The notes beneath the pieces are model-generated. The model was given only the letters and a program-made list of their open reading frames with translations, ran no database searches and was not told where the DNA came from. Below, one piece after another: positions 43,211 through 51,991 of a stretch of DNA of 64,000 bases. Every line of letters starts with the position of its first letter. Within the stretch, counting starts at the first letter, position 1. The position numbers were made by a program, and so were the translations under genes. Source of the stretch: Gordonia amarae NBRC 15530 (GTDB taxonomy: Bacteria; Actinomycetota; Actinomycetes; Mycobacteriales; Mycobacteriaceae); assembly GCF_000241345.1 (NCBI RefSeq), contig NZ_BAED01000026.1, forward strand, positions 1 to 64,000, written 5' to 3'.

Positions 43211-44674
43211 ATGGCCAGGACCACACCGGGCCCCGGCAGAAGCACGGGCAAGGCCACCGGGCAGCGCCCGTTCGTGGGCGCACGCCTGCGCCGGCTCCGG
43301 TCCGAACAAGGACTGTCCCAGATCGCGCTGGCCGCAGCCCTCGGCATCTCACCGTCGTACCTCAACCAGATCGAGCACGACGCCCGGCCGATGACGGCCA
43401 AGGTGCTGGCCAAGATCACCGAACGGTTCGGCATCGACGACGGCTTCTTCGATGCGCAAGACGACATGCGCCTGATCGCCGAACTGCGCGAGGCCCTCTT
43501 CGACGACGACGTCGACGCCCCCGCCGAGGCCACCGAGGCACAGGCGATCAGCAGCCTCGTCGCCTCGCATCCGGCGATGGCGCAGGCCATGGTCAACCTG
43601 CACCGGCGCTACCGCATCGCCACCGATCAGCTCGCCGCGGCCACCGACGAACGCGGCGACCGCAGCATGCGCGGCTCCATCACCGCCCCGCACGAGGAGG
43701 TGCGCGACTACTTCTATCAGCGGCGCAACTACATCCACGAGCTCGACGTCGCGGCCGAGGAGATGACCAGCCGGATGCGCATGCACTCGGCCGATATCCG
43801 CCGCGGGATCGCCCAGCGCCTGAGCGACGTGCACGGCGTCACCATCGTCAGCCGCGTCGACATGGGCGACCACGTGCTGCACACCTTCGACCCCCAGACC
43901 CGCAGGCTCGACATCTCCAACACGCTCTCGGCCGGCCAGCGCACCTTCCGGCTCGCCACCGAATTGGCCTACCTGGAGTTCGGCGACCTCCTCGAGCGCC
44001 TCGTCGCCGAGGGCACCTTCTCCGACGACACCTCACGCACCCTCGCGCTGACCGGCCTGGCCAGCTACTTCGCCGCCGCGGCGATCCTGCCGTACAGCCA
44101 GTTCCACGGCGCGGCCGAGGACTTCCGCTACGACGTCGAGCGGCTGTCGGCGTTCTACTCGGTGTCGTTCGAGACGATCTGCCATCGCCTGTCGACGCTG
44201 CAGCGCCCCAATCTGCGTGGCATCCCGTTCTCGTTCGTCCGGGTCGACCGGGCGGGCAACATGTCGAAACGGCAGTCGGCCACCGGCTTCCACTTCTCCT
44301 CCAGCGGCGGCACCTGCCCGCTGTGGGCGGTGTACGAGACCTTCGCCTCACCCGGCAAGATCCTCACCCAGATCGCCGAGATGCCCGACGGCCGCGACTA
44401 CTTCTGGGTCTCGCGCACCGTCGAGCGCCGCGCGGCCCGCTACGGCCAGCCCGGCAAGACGTTCGCGATCGGCCTCGGCTGTGAACTGCGCCACGCGGCA
44501 CGCGTCATCTACTCCGACGGCCTCGAGATCGGCCCGCAGGCCAGCATCACCCCCATCGGCGCGGGCTGCCGCGTCTGCGAACGAGTCAACTGCACCCAGC
44601 GCGCCTTCCCGCCGCTCGGCGCGATGCTGCGCGTCCACGAACACCGCAGCAGCGTCTCCCCCTACATGAACTGA
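43211..44674 (+). CDS. ramB: Transcriptional regulator RamB (XRE + DUF2083-type)
   Basis: 487 residues from ATG 43211 (a GTG at 43175 would add 12). N-terminal HTH_3 (LRRLRSEQGLSQIALAAALG; SPSYLNQIEHDARP), then an ImmA-like/IrrE-type middle region degenerate for zinc, and a C-terminal domain with cysteines (GAGCRVCERVNCTQRAFPPL) shared with PrpR. RamB represses acetate and glyoxylate genes, including icl. Divergent from icl over a 390-bp gap. Alternative name PrpR is less likely given the icl neighbour. Confidence 0.93.
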   Translation: MARTTPGPGRSTGKATGQRPFVGARLRRLRSEQGLSQIALAAALGISPSYLNQIEHDARPMTAKVLAKITERFGIDDGFFDAQDDMRLIAELREALFDDDVDAPAEATEAQAISSLVASHPAMAQAMVNLHRRYRIATDQLAAATDERGDRSMRGSITAPHEEVRDYFYQRRNYIHELDVAAEEMTSRMRMHSADIRRGIAQRLSDVHGVTIVSRVDMGDHVLHTFDPQTRRLDISNTLSAGQRTFRLATELAYLEFGDLLERLVAEGTFSDDTSRTLALTGLASYFAAAAILPYSQFHGAAEDFRYDVERLSAFYSVSFETICHRLSTLQRPNLRGIPFSFVRVDRAGNMSKRQSATGFHFSSSGGTCPLWAVYETFASPGKILTQIAEMPDGRDYFWVSRTVERRAARYGQPGKTFAIGLGCELRHAARVIYSDGLEIGPQASITPIGAGCRVCERVNCTQRAFPPLGAMLRVHEHRSSVSPYMN

Positions 44675-44697
44675 CCCGTCTTCGTTGCCTTCCTTCG

Positions 44698-44755
44698 CCG
44701 GTTGAGGTGTGAGGAGCGCGAGCGACGAGCCTCGAAACCCCGTGAGCCGACAATG
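44698..44755 (+). repeat. Dispersed repeat family 2, single copy
   Basis: CCGGTTGAGGTGTGAGGAGC, then GCGAGCGACGAGCCTCGAAA and CCCCGTGAG. The same element recurs three times in tandem from 46290, so the lipase gene at 44885 is flanked by direct repeats (about 58 of 62 bases shared with the last copy). Confidence 0.85.
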
Positions 44756-44884
44756 TCCCAGCCCGGCCATCGTCACAGCTTTGTAACCCGCGACCCGATC
44801 CCACCACCTGTAGAGATCCACACCAATAAAATCCGGCTTCACGCCACCTCATCTTTCGCGTGGCATCACTGGAACGGAGGCCGG

Positions 44885-46297
44885 ATGCGGCGCAGGTCGG
44901 GACGACTTCTGCAATCGGGGTCGGTGCGTGCCGCGGGAGTGTTCATCGCCGCGTCGGCACTGTGGGCTTCGACGGCCGTCACCGCGTCGGCGGTCCCGCC
45001 CAATATGCGCCCGGTCCCCGAACACGTCACCAAGACCATCGATTCGGTGGTCCCGCCCGCACCGTATCCACGGCTCACGACGATCCCCGACCGGGCGAAG
45101 GCCCCCGGCTATCCGCACAGCGTCCAGGAACTGCGGGCCGCGATCCTGCCGGCACCGGTGGGCGACACGTTCTTCGACGTGTGGCCCAAGAATCTGTCGG
45201 GCAAGAAGCCCGGCACCATCCTGCGCTCCCGCGACGTCACCGGTGTCACGGCACCGCTGGTGACGGTGCCCATCCGCTACGCCCGTCAGCTCAAGTTCGT
45301 CAGCACCGACGCCCTGGGGCAGCCGTCGTTCGGCACGGCCACCATCATCACGCCCCGCGCCCGCTGGACCGGTCGCGGGTCCCGCCCGATCCTCATCAAC
45401 AATCTGCCCATCGATTCGATGGGCACCAAGTGCACGTCGGGGTACACCCTGGCGCACGGTTTCAGCGGCGACACCAACACCACGGACTTCTTTCCGCCCA
45501 CCACCCAGTTGGCGCTGCATCGCGGCTACGCGGTGATCGTCCCCGACCATGAGGGCCCGCGGATGGCCTACGCCGAACCGACCACGGCCGGGCACATCGT
45601 CCTCGACTCGGTCCGGGCCGTATCCAACTACGACACAAAGACTTTCGGTGAATCGAAGGTGGGGATGACCGGCTACTCGGGTGGGGCGATCGCCACCAAG
45701 GGAGCCACCAAACTCGCCGCCGACTACGCGCCCGACGTCGCTCCGCGCCTGGTGGGCGCGGCCCTGGGCGGTGTCCCCGCCGACTACCGGATCCTGACCG
45801 CGAGCATGAACGCCAACCTGGCGACGGGCCTGTTCCACGAGGCCATGTTCGGGGTGGCCCGCGAACGCCCCGAACTGCTCACCCTCGCCAACAACGCTGC
45901 CCGATGGCTGGTCACCTCACCCCTCAAGGACGGCTGCGCGACGTGGGGAATCCTGGGCGGGCTGACATTAATGCCGTCGCAGCTGCTGTCGAATGACAAC
46001 GATCCGTTCAATTCCCCTGTTGCCCAACGTATCTACCGGCTCACCCAGATGGCCGACAAGAAGTCGGTGGTGCCGCTCTACATCTACCAGGGCGCCCAGG
46101 AGTTCTGGATCCCGCCGACCGGCACCCGCAACCTGTTCGCCGAACAGTGCCGCCTCGGCGCCAATGTCACCTACCGTGAGGTCCCCGGCGAACATTTCCT
46201 CGCGACGGTCACCGGCTACCCCGACGCCCTCACCTGGCTGGACAACCGCCTCCAGGGCAAGCCCGCCCCCAATAACTGCCACAGCCTCCCCGGTTGA
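44885..46297 (+). CDS. Secretory lipase (LIP family), copy 1
   Basis: 470 residues from ATG 44885 (GGAGG 4 nt upstream). Signal peptide to about residue 37 (RAAGVFIAASALWASTAVTA, then SAVPP). Alpha/beta hydrolase of the secretory lipase class with nucleophile GYSGG (Ser about 259), IPDHEGPRMAY, and a C-terminal Asp/His region (YIYQGAQEFWIP; GEHFLATVTGYPDA). Extracellular triacylglycerol or ester hydrolysis is inferred. A paralogue of identical length lies at 47167. A lone PhoP-like half site at 44773 is noted but not convincing. Confidence 0.9.
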   Translation: MRRRSGRLLQSGSVRAAGVFIAASALWASTAVTASAVPPNMRPVPEHVTKTIDSVVPPAPYPRLTTIPDRAKAPGYPHSVQELRAAILPAPVGDTFFDVWPKNLSGKKPGTILRSRDVTGVTAPLVTVPIRYARQLKFVSTDALGQPSFGTATIITPRARWTGRGSRPILINNLPIDSMGTKCTSGYTLAHGFSGDTNTTDFFPPTTQLALHRGYAVIVPDHEGPRMAYAEPTTAGHIVLDSVRAVSNYDTKTFGESKVGMTGYSGGAIATKGATKLAADYAPDVAPRLVGAALGGVPADYRILTASMNANLATGLFHEAMFGVARERPELLTLANNAARWLVTSPLKDGCATWGILGGLTLMPSQLLSNDNDPFNSPVAQRIYRLTQMADKKSVVPLYIYQGAQEFWIPPTGTRNLFAEQCRLGANVTYREVPGEHFLATVTGYPDALTWLDNRLQGKPAPNNCHSLPG

Positions 46298-46412
46298 GGT
46301 GTGAGGAGCGCAAGCGACGAACCCCCTGCGCCGGTTGAGGCGCGAGGAGCGCAAGCGACGAACCCCCTGCGCCGGTTGAGGCGCGAGGAGCGCAAGCGAC
46401 GAGCCTCGAAAC
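46290..46412 (+). repeat. Dispersed repeat family 2, three tandem 41-bp copies
   Basis: Units start at 46290, 46331 and 46372 (CCGGTTGAGG(T/C)G(T/C)GAGGAGC, then GCAAGCGACGAACCCCCTGC). The first unit begins inside the lipase stop region. Matches the single copy at 44698. Confidence 0.88.
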
Positions 46413-46449
46413 CCCGTGAGAGAACAATGTCGTCGGGGTTCCGAGGCTC
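46401..46449. terminator. Hairpin between convergent lipase and DUF4189 genes
   Basis: GAGCCTCGAAACCCCG pairs with CGGGGTTCCGAGGCTC (one mismatch in 16 bp) across a 17-nt loop. The left arm is the last part of the family 2 repeat, so the repeat itself supplies half of the terminator. Confidence 0.75.
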
Positions 46450-46478
46450 GTGCCACGGTTGTTGTGCCGGCAGGCCGG

Positions 46479-46892
46479 TCAGTACCGGGGCCGGGTGGTG
46501 CAGCCCCACACGATGGTGCGCCCGCCACGTGCCTCGCGCCTGGCCAGTTGCTCGGCCCGGAAGCGGGTCGGCGCGTACGCGTAACCCCACCGGCGGGTGT
46601 ACGGATTCTGGGCCGCCGCACCGCAGTTGTTGTCCATGGTGACGGCCCACTTGCAGTCGTACGCGCGGCACTTGCGGATCGCGGCGCGGCGGGCCGAGGC
46701 GACCGTCGGATAGTCGACGGCCACCGCGGCGTTGCCGGTGCGCATGGAGATGGCGATGGCGCCGTACCAGTGGCCCGGACGTGCGTCGGCCTCGCCCGGC
46801 GCGGCGGCGATCAGGCCGGTTGCCGCCATCCCGACGGCCATGGTCGCGAGCCCTGCCCGCACCGCCGCTGACTTGCGTCGAAGAAGATTCAT
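46479..46892 (-). CDS. Secreted DUF4189 protein, copy 1
   Basis: 137 residues from ATG 46892. Signal peptide (about 1-37: KSAAVRAGLATMAVGMAATG, cleavage near ADA-RP). The mature part is a DUF4189 domain: HWYGAIAISMRTGNAAVAVD, then RRAAIRKCRAYDCKWAVTMD and CGAAAQNPYTRRWGYAY, with four conserved Cys that probably form two disulphides. Function unknown; small secreted DUF4189 proteins are frequent in mycolata. Divergent from lipase 2, with 274 bp between starts. Confidence 0.87.
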   Translation of the reverse strand: MNLLRRKSAAVRAGLATMAVGMAATGLIAAAPGEADARPGHWYGAIAISMRTGNAAVAVDYPTVASARRAAIRKCRAYDCKWAVTMDNNCGAAAQNPYTRRWGYAYAPTRFRAEQLARREARGGRTIVWGCTTRPRY

Positions 46893-47110
46893 TTCGTTAG
46901 CCTTCCGAGCAAAGGAGTGGACCCGTCGACCATAGGCACGGTGTACTGCGGTTTTGAAGGACGGCCCGCGCCCGTTCCCCCGGTCGAACGACACCGGTGC
47001 GCGCTCGTGTCATTCACCCGATCGATATCACGTGAGTCCGGCTACTCCGGCAGACCGGACACCCCGCCACGGCATTGTCCCGGGGTCGCCGGATCACGGA
47101 GCCCGATCAG

Positions 47111-47144
47111 GGGAACGGTGGCCGTTCCCGGGACAGCGGTTCCC
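47111..47144. promoter_or_regulatory. Inverted-repeat operator upstream of lipase 2
   Basis: GGGAACGG-TGG-CCGTTCCC (perfect 8-bp arms) followed by a third half site CGGTTCCC at 47137-47144, ending 23 bp before the ATG. Looks like an operator for a dimeric repressor; regulator unknown. Confidence 0.55.
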
Positions 47145-47166
47145 GACCGTCGTAGGGTCTGCCGAT

Positions 47167-48579
47167 ATGGTGGTTCGCTTCACGCGAGGGTCACGCACAC
47201 CGGACAACCGCGGCCGGTGGCTCGCCGCGGTCTCGGCCGTGGCGACCGCGACGGTTGTGGGCCTGGCGGGGGCGGGTCCGGCGGGAGCCGAGCCGTTCAA
47301 TGTGATGGCGATCCCCGAGCAGATCCCGCGCGCGATCGACGGCACCATCCCCGCGCCGCCGTATCCCAGGCTCACGACCATTCCGCAACGCGCGGTGACA
47401 CCCGGGATGAGCCACCGCGTGCAGGAACTGCGCGAGGCCACACTGCCGAGCCCGACGGGCGACCCGTTCTTCGACCGCTGGTCACCGGCGCTTGGCTCGA
47501 TGACGCCGGGACAGTTGATCGCCTCCCGCGACGTCACCCGCACCGCCGTGCAGGAGGCCATCGTGCCGATCCGGTCGGCACGTCAGGTCAAGTTCGCGAC
47601 CCGGGATGCGACGGGCCGCCCGTCGTTCGGCACCGCGACGGTCCTGGTGCCGCGTAAGGCGTGGACGGGCGGCGGGCCGCGCCCGATCGTCGTCAACAAC
47701 ATCCCGATCGACGCCCTCGGCGCGGCCTGCACGCCGGGTGTCACCCTGGCCGGCGGCATCAGCCCGGCCACCAATCCGACCGATTACCTACCGCCCACAA
47801 CGCAACTCGCCCTCGACCGCGGTTATACCGTGCTGATCCCCGACCATCAGGGCCCGCGCATGGCCTATGCCGAACCGACGGTCGCCGGGCACATCATCCT
47901 CGACTCGATCCGCGCGATCTCCACCTACGACGCGGATGCTTTCGGCCACAGCAGGATCGGCATGTTCGGCTATTCGGGCGGCGCCATCGCCACCAAAGGC
48001 GCCGCCCTGTTGACGAAAACGTATGCCCCCGAACTGAGCTCACGCATCGTAGGGGCGGCGTTCGGCGGTGTGCCCGCCGACTTCCAGATGCTGGCGGGCA
48101 GCATGAACGCCAACCTCGCCACCGGCCTGTTTCACGCCGCCCTGTTCGGCATCTCCCGCGAACGCCCCGAACTGCTGCCGCTGGCCAACCATCTCGCCCA
48201 GTGGCTGGCCACCTCCCCGCTGAAGAACGCCTGCTCCATCCCGGCGATCCTGCTGGGTGCCACCTTCTGGCCGGCGCAACTGCTGTCCAATGTGGCGGAC
48301 CCGTTCCACTCGCCCACCGCCCGCGAGATCTATCGGATCACCAAGATGCAGGGCATGAAATCGTCGGTGCCGCTGTACATCTACAACGGCGCCCAGGAGT
48401 TCTGGATCCCCGCGGCCGGTGCCCGCAATCTGTTCCGCGACCAATGCCGCCTCGGCGCCAACGCCACCTACCGCGAGGTCTTCGGCGAACACATCATCGC
48501 GATGGCCACCGGCTATCCCGAGGCCATGACCTGGCTCGACGCCCGGCTCAAAGGCCACCCCGCCCACAGCACGTGCTGA
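47167..48579 (+). CDS. Secretory lipase (LIP family), copy 2
   Basis: 470 residues from ATG 47167. Signal peptide to about residue 40 (WLAAVSAVATATVVGLAGAG, cleavage after AGA). Same family and length as the product of 44885 (shared segments include IPDHQGPRMAYAEPTVAGHI and GYSGGAIATKGA with the nucleophile Ser). Likely tandem duplication with the DUF4189 gene caught between. Substrate unknown; long-chain triacylglycerol or polyester use is possible. Confidence 0.9.
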   Translation: MVVRFTRGSRTPDNRGRWLAAVSAVATATVVGLAGAGPAGAEPFNVMAIPEQIPRAIDGTIPAPPYPRLTTIPQRAVTPGMSHRVQELREATLPSPTGDPFFDRWSPALGSMTPGQLIASRDVTRTAVQEAIVPIRSARQVKFATRDATGRPSFGTATVLVPRKAWTGGGPRPIVVNNIPIDALGAACTPGVTLAGGISPATNPTDYLPPTTQLALDRGYTVLIPDHQGPRMAYAEPTVAGHIILDSIRAISTYDADAFGHSRIGMFGYSGGAIATKGAALLTKTYAPELSSRIVGAAFGGVPADFQMLAGSMNANLATGLFHAALFGISRERPELLPLANHLAQWLATSPLKNACSIPAILLGATFWPAQLLSNVADPFHSPTAREIYRITKMQGMKSSVPLYIYNGAQEFWIPAAGARNLFRDQCRLGANATYREVFGEHIIAMATGYPEAMTWLDARLKGHPAHSTC

Positions 48580-48586
48580 CCACCTC

Positions 48587-48643
48587 CTTGATCCCCGAGG
48601 CCGAAACGACGAAGGAGCAAGGATCACGAGGGGCCGGCGAGCC
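48587..48643 (+). repeat. Dispersed repeat family 1, copy D
   Basis: CTTGATCCCCGAGGCCGAAA, then CGACGAAGGAGCAAGGATC and GAGGGGCCGGCGAGCC, 8 bp after the lipase 2 stop. More diverged than copies A and C. Confidence 0.8.
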
Positions 48644-48689
48644 CACGGCAGTCGACGTGTTGAAGGTGGCTGATCAGGGAACTCCGCAC

Positions 48690-48881
48690 CTATAGGCCCT
48701 CCTCCTTCCACAGTCGGTGCACCGTCTTCTTGGTCACCGCCGCATCCGTCTCCAACGATTCCGGCTTGTCAGCCTCGCCGCTGTCGTCGGTTGTCAGATC
48801 CGCCCGCTCGGCCACCCTGGGCAGACCCGGCGTACGCGCGTCGCCCCAAACGACGACGGAGCCTGCGACCTCATGTGTTTG
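48690..48881 (-). other. Unassigned minus-strand open frame, possible gene remnant
   Basis: 63 sense codons followed by TAG, without an ATG; the end reads TDAAVTKKTVHRLWKEEGL, which looks like the last helix of a helix-turn-helix or transposase-type protein, while the upstream part is acidic and low-complexity. Could be a decayed gene fragment or coincidence. The whole 48644-48989 gap has no other credible gene. Confidence 0.25.
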
Positions 48882-48989
48882 TCAGACCCCTCTGTTACTG
48901 TGTTCACACCACCCTCGCCCATCTCATCAAGAGGTGTAAATCATTGAGCGGGAACACCTTCAGCAGAACAAACCGTTGCCATAGATCAA

Positions 48990-50252
48990 ATGTTCGACTA
49001 CCGTGTGGTCATGGACTTGGGGAAGATGACCAGCGAACTGATCGAGTTGGACTTCGGGGAGGAGGCCGATGGGCGGGCCTCGTTCGATGCGTTGCGTGAG
49101 GTGTTGACCATGACGAACGTGCTGCATCATCATGCCGCCGTTCTCGCGGGGATCCTGAATCGGTCCGCAGTGCTGAGGCAGCGAGGAGGGTCGTTGCGGC
49201 AGTTGCTGATTGATTTGGGATGCGCGCCGGCGACGGCCTCACGGTTGGTACGTGTCGCAACCGCGTTACCCGACACGCAGTTTCTCGCCGGACACACCCG
49301 CGACGGATACTTATCGCTTGAGCATGCCGACGCCGTGGTCACCGGACTTACCCACATCGAACGACGAGCGGGCACGCCACTCACTCGGCAGAGCCGAGTG
49401 GAGTTCGAGCGAGTGCTTGTGGCACAAACCTTTTCCGGAGCGTCTCCGGCCGAGGTGGCTGCGCACGCGAGGAGCGTCGGCAACAGTGTCGCCGCCGAAA
49501 CGGATTCGGGACTGCCCGCAGCAGCAGATCGGAGAGTCGATGAGTTCACCGTCGCCGTCGACCGGGACGGCCGGACCCAGGTGCGCGGCGACCTCGACGC
49601 GGTGATCGGTGAGAAGCTGGCGACGCTCATCGACGCATTCAGTGTCGTGCGGCCCGAGCCCGACGGATCCGCCGACACCCGATCGGCAGGGCGGCGGCGC
49701 GCCGACGCACTCGAACGGATACTGGACGCGGCGATGGCCGCACACGATATCGGAGCACTCGCCGGGGCACCGAAAACCTCAGTGCTGCTGACGATCCCCG
49801 CCGACACACCCGACCTGTCGGCACTGCCGTGGGTCGGCCCCGTCTCGCGGGCCACCACGGAGCAACTCACCTGCGATGGCACCGTCACCACAATGATCGT
49901 CGACGGCGAGACCGTTCCGTTGGCGATGGGCCGCGACCGCCGGCTGTTTCCCGCGCATCTACGCAAGGCGATCATCGTCCGCGACGGCGGCACATGCATC
50001 AAGTGCGGAGCACCGGCCTCGTGGACTCAGGTCCATCACATCACGCACTGGTGCCAAGGAGGTGAAACATGTGTCGACAACGGTTGTCTGGTCTGCACGT
50101 CATGCCACAGCGACGTCCACCACGCCGGGTGGGATGTAGTGATGGGATATGACCGTCATCCGTGGCTGATCCCGCCCGCGTCAGTCGACCCGCGGCGCCG
50201 TCCGCTGCCCGCCCACAACCGGCGCACGATGCGCCTCGACAACGCCGCCTGA
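48990..50252 (+). CDS. DUF222 / HNH endonuclease domain protein (13E12-repeat family)
   Basis: 420 residues from ATG 48990 (49011 also possible). DUF222 helical region (about 30-300) and a C-terminal HNH nuclease (VRDGGTCIKCGAPASWTQVH, then HITHWCQGGETCVDNGCLVC and SCHSDVHHAGW), with two CxxC zinc pairs and the catalytic His-His pair. These proteins are multicopy in actinobacterial genomes (REP13E12 in M. tuberculosis) and often mark mobile or rearranged spots. GC is a little lower than its neighbours, consistent with a mobile history. Function unknown. Confidence 0.92.
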   Translation: MFDYRVVMDLGKMTSELIELDFGEEADGRASFDALREVLTMTNVLHHHAAVLAGILNRSAVLRQRGGSLRQLLIDLGCAPATASRLVRVATALPDTQFLAGHTRDGYLSLEHADAVVTGLTHIERRAGTPLTRQSRVEFERVLVAQTFSGASPAEVAAHARSVGNSVAAETDSGLPAAADRRVDEFTVAVDRDGRTQVRGDLDAVIGEKLATLIDAFSVVRPEPDGSADTRSAGRRRADALERILDAAMAAHDIGALAGAPKTSVLLTIPADTPDLSALPWVGPVSRATTEQLTCDGTVTTMIVDGETVPLAMGRDRRLFPAHLRKAIIVRDGGTCIKCGAPASWTQVHHITHWCQGGETCVDNGCLVCTSCHSDVHHAGWDVVMGYDRHPWLIPPASVDPRRRPLPAHNRRTMRLDNAA

Positions 50253-50329
50253 CCAGAAAGTCACCGGCAAATACCCTGCGTACCTTGAGAATTTCATAGG
50301 GACCGGCGCCTACCCCACCGAGCATGCCG

Positions 50330-50364
50330 CGGGGGCCCCGCCCGTCAAACGAGTGGGGCCCCCG
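50330..50364 (-). terminator. Terminator of the MaoC-type gene
   Basis: CGGGGGCCCC / GGGGCCCCCG, 10-bp perfect GC stem with a 15-nt loop, 35 bp downstream of the MaoC stop codon. Confidence 0.75.
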
Positions 50365-50399
50365 GGTTGATGCGTCGCCGCCCGAGTGGCGTGCGGATC

Positions 50400-50867
50400 T
50401 CAGTAGACGAGCAGGCGGATGTTCTCCGAGACCAGCGCGGGCTTGTCGATGCCCTCGATCTCGACGGTGTTGGTGACCACCATGTTCACGCCGACCTTCG
50501 TCTCCTCCACGGAGGTGATGATGGCGTTGGAGCGGATGCGGGAGCCGACCGGAACCGGATGCGGGAACCGCACCTTGTTGGAGCCGTAGTTGATGACCAA
50601 CTTGGGGCCCTCGACGGAGAAGATGCCGCCGGCGATCACCGGGAGCAGCGACAGGGTGAGGTAGCCGTGCGCGATGGTGGTGCCGAACGGTCCGTCCTTG
50701 GCGCGCTCGGCGTCGAGGTGGATCCACTGGAAGTCACCAGTCGCCTCGGCGAACGCGTTGACACGCTCCTGCGTGATCTCCAGCCATTCGCCCGACCCGA
50801 GGTCCTGGCCGATGGCGGCCCGCATCTCGTCGACGGAGGTGAAAACTTTCGGTTCAGAATCAGTCAT
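50400..50867 (-). CDS. MaoC-type (R)-specific enoyl-CoA hydratase (HtdZ-like)
   Basis: 155 residues. Hot-dog fold with the hydratase 2 motif AFAEATGDFQWIHLDAERA, catalytic Asp about residue 43 and His about 48, followed by KDGPFGTTIAHGYLTLSLLP. Very similar to Rv0130 (HtdZ) in overall pattern, including INYGSNKVRFPHPVPVGSRI. Hydrates trans-2-enoyl-CoA to (R)-3-hydroxyacyl-CoA. Single gene with its own terminator. Confidence 0.93.
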   Translation of the reverse strand: MTDSEPKVFTSVDEMRAAIGQDLGSGEWLEITQERVNAFAEATGDFQWIHLDAERAKDGPFGTTIAHGYLTLSLLPVIAGGIFSVEGPKLVINYGSNKVRFPHPVPVGSRIRSNAIITSVEETKVGVNMVVTNTVEIEGIDKPALVSENIRLLVY

Positions 50868-50927
50868 GAACCAAGACTAGTGGCCCGCGTCACCCCGCCT
50901 ACCACGGGTGGGTGCGACATCGACGCG

Positions 50928-51344
50928 TCAGAACGGATCGTTGCTCGTGGCGCATCCGGAGGCGACGATCTGCCCGTTGGCGGTGCCTTCCCTGGCCGCG
51001 CGCTCGGCGGCGAGGATGTTGCCGCCGTTCGCCGAGGTCGTCAGGCCGGTGTAAGGGTTGGCGGCCACGGCGGCGCAGTCGTCATTCATGCGGGCCACCA
51101 CCTTGCAGTCGGTCGCACCGAGGCTCGCGCACTTGTTCTTGGCCGACTTCGACGCCTTCTTCGCCGTCGACTTGCCGGTGGCGACGCCGTACCGCTGGGT
51201 CTGCTGCGAGTACGCGATCGCCCCGTAGGGACCGTCGGCGGCGTGCGCCTGTGTGGGAACCGCCAGCAGACCACCGGCCACCAGCAGCGCGGCGGCAGTC
51301 CCCAAGCCGAACCTCGCGGCCCGTCCGCTTCGTGGTGACGTCAT
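50928..51344 (-). CDS. Secreted DUF4189 protein, copy 2
   Basis: 138 residues from ATG 51344. Signal peptide (about 1-36: FGLGTAAALLVAGGLLAVPT then QAHA). Mature DUF4189 domain: YGAIAYSQQTQRYGVATGKS, AKNKCASLGATDCKVVARMN, DDCAAVAANPYTGL, with the same four-cysteine pattern as the protein at 46479. An inserted AKKASKSAKNK stretch makes it more basic. Function unknown. Confidence 0.87.
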   Translation of the reverse strand: MTSPRSGRAARFGLGTAAALLVAGGLLAVPTQAHAADGPYGAIAYSQQTQRYGVATGKSTAKKASKSAKNKCASLGATDCKVVARMNDDCAAVAANPYTGLTTSANGGNILAAERAAREGTANGQIVASGCATSNDPF

Positions 51345-51454
51345 CTGTGATCCCTTCGGCCGACGCACAAGTCTTCTCTATCGTAACCTCAAGGGTCACT
51401 ATCGCCCATCGGAGACAGCCCCGTTCGTCCGTACCGTCGGCTACGGTAGCCCCC

Positions 51455-51991
51455 ATGAGCACACCTCGCATCCAACCCGGCGATTTCCGGCAGCTCGGCC
51501 CGTTCAACTGGGCATTCTCCCGGGCGGCGGCCCTGGTCATCGGTGTCGACGACGCCCGGATCTTCTCGACGCTGGGCCGCTCGAAGGGGCTGTTCCGGGG
51601 GTGGCTGTACTTCAGTTCGCGGATGATGCCGTTCGGCAAGCTGTCCCGCAAGGACACCGAGATGATCATCATCCGCACCGCCCACCTGCGGGGCTGCGAC
51701 TACGAGCTCGACCACCATCGCAGGCTCGGCAAGCGGGCCGGGATCAGCGACGCCGAGTTCGCCGACATCATCGAGGGCCCCGACGCCGGGTGGGGCGACC
51801 GGGAGCGGTCAATGCTGCGGGCCGTCGACCAGCTCGTCACCACCCACGACATCGACGACGCGGCCTGGGCTGCGCTGGCCCGGCATCTGGACGAGTCCCG
51901 ACTGATCGCGTTTACACTGCTGGTGGGTCAGTACGATTCGCTGGCCACGACGATCGGGACGCTGCGCATCCAGCGGGACGACCGCCGATGA
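51455..51991 (+). CDS. Carboxymuconolactone decarboxylase / AhpD-like protein
   Basis: 178 residues. Helical CMD fold: SRKDTEMIIIRTAHLRGCDY, then ELDHHRRLGKRAGISDAEF. The redox CxxC of AhpD is not present; a single Cys occurs in CDYELDHH, so peroxidase-type disulphide chemistry is doubtful. Its TGA overlaps the ATG of the DUF4132 gene (ATGA), which ties it to the operon that follows. Function within that system is unknown; it could be an accessory redox or scaffold protein. Confidence 0.87.
   Translation: MSTPRIQPGDFRQLGPFNWAFSRAAALVIGVDDARIFSTLGRSKGLFRGWLYFSSRMMPFGKLSRKDTEMIIIRTAHLRGCDYELDHHRRLGKRAGISDAEFADIIEGPDAGWGDRERSMLRAVDQLVTTHDIDDAAWAALARHLDESRLIAFTLLVGQYDSLATTIGTLRIQRDDRR

Noticed and set aside
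44773..44790. PhoP-box candidate before lipase 1 (TCACAGC-N4-TAACCCG)
   Set aside because: Only the first half matches; the second shares too few bases with the consensus.
48587..50300. Insertion sequence or prophage around the HNH gene
   Set aside because: No transposase, integrase, terminal inverted repeats or target duplication can be seen; only a DUF222-HNH gene and one dispersed repeat.
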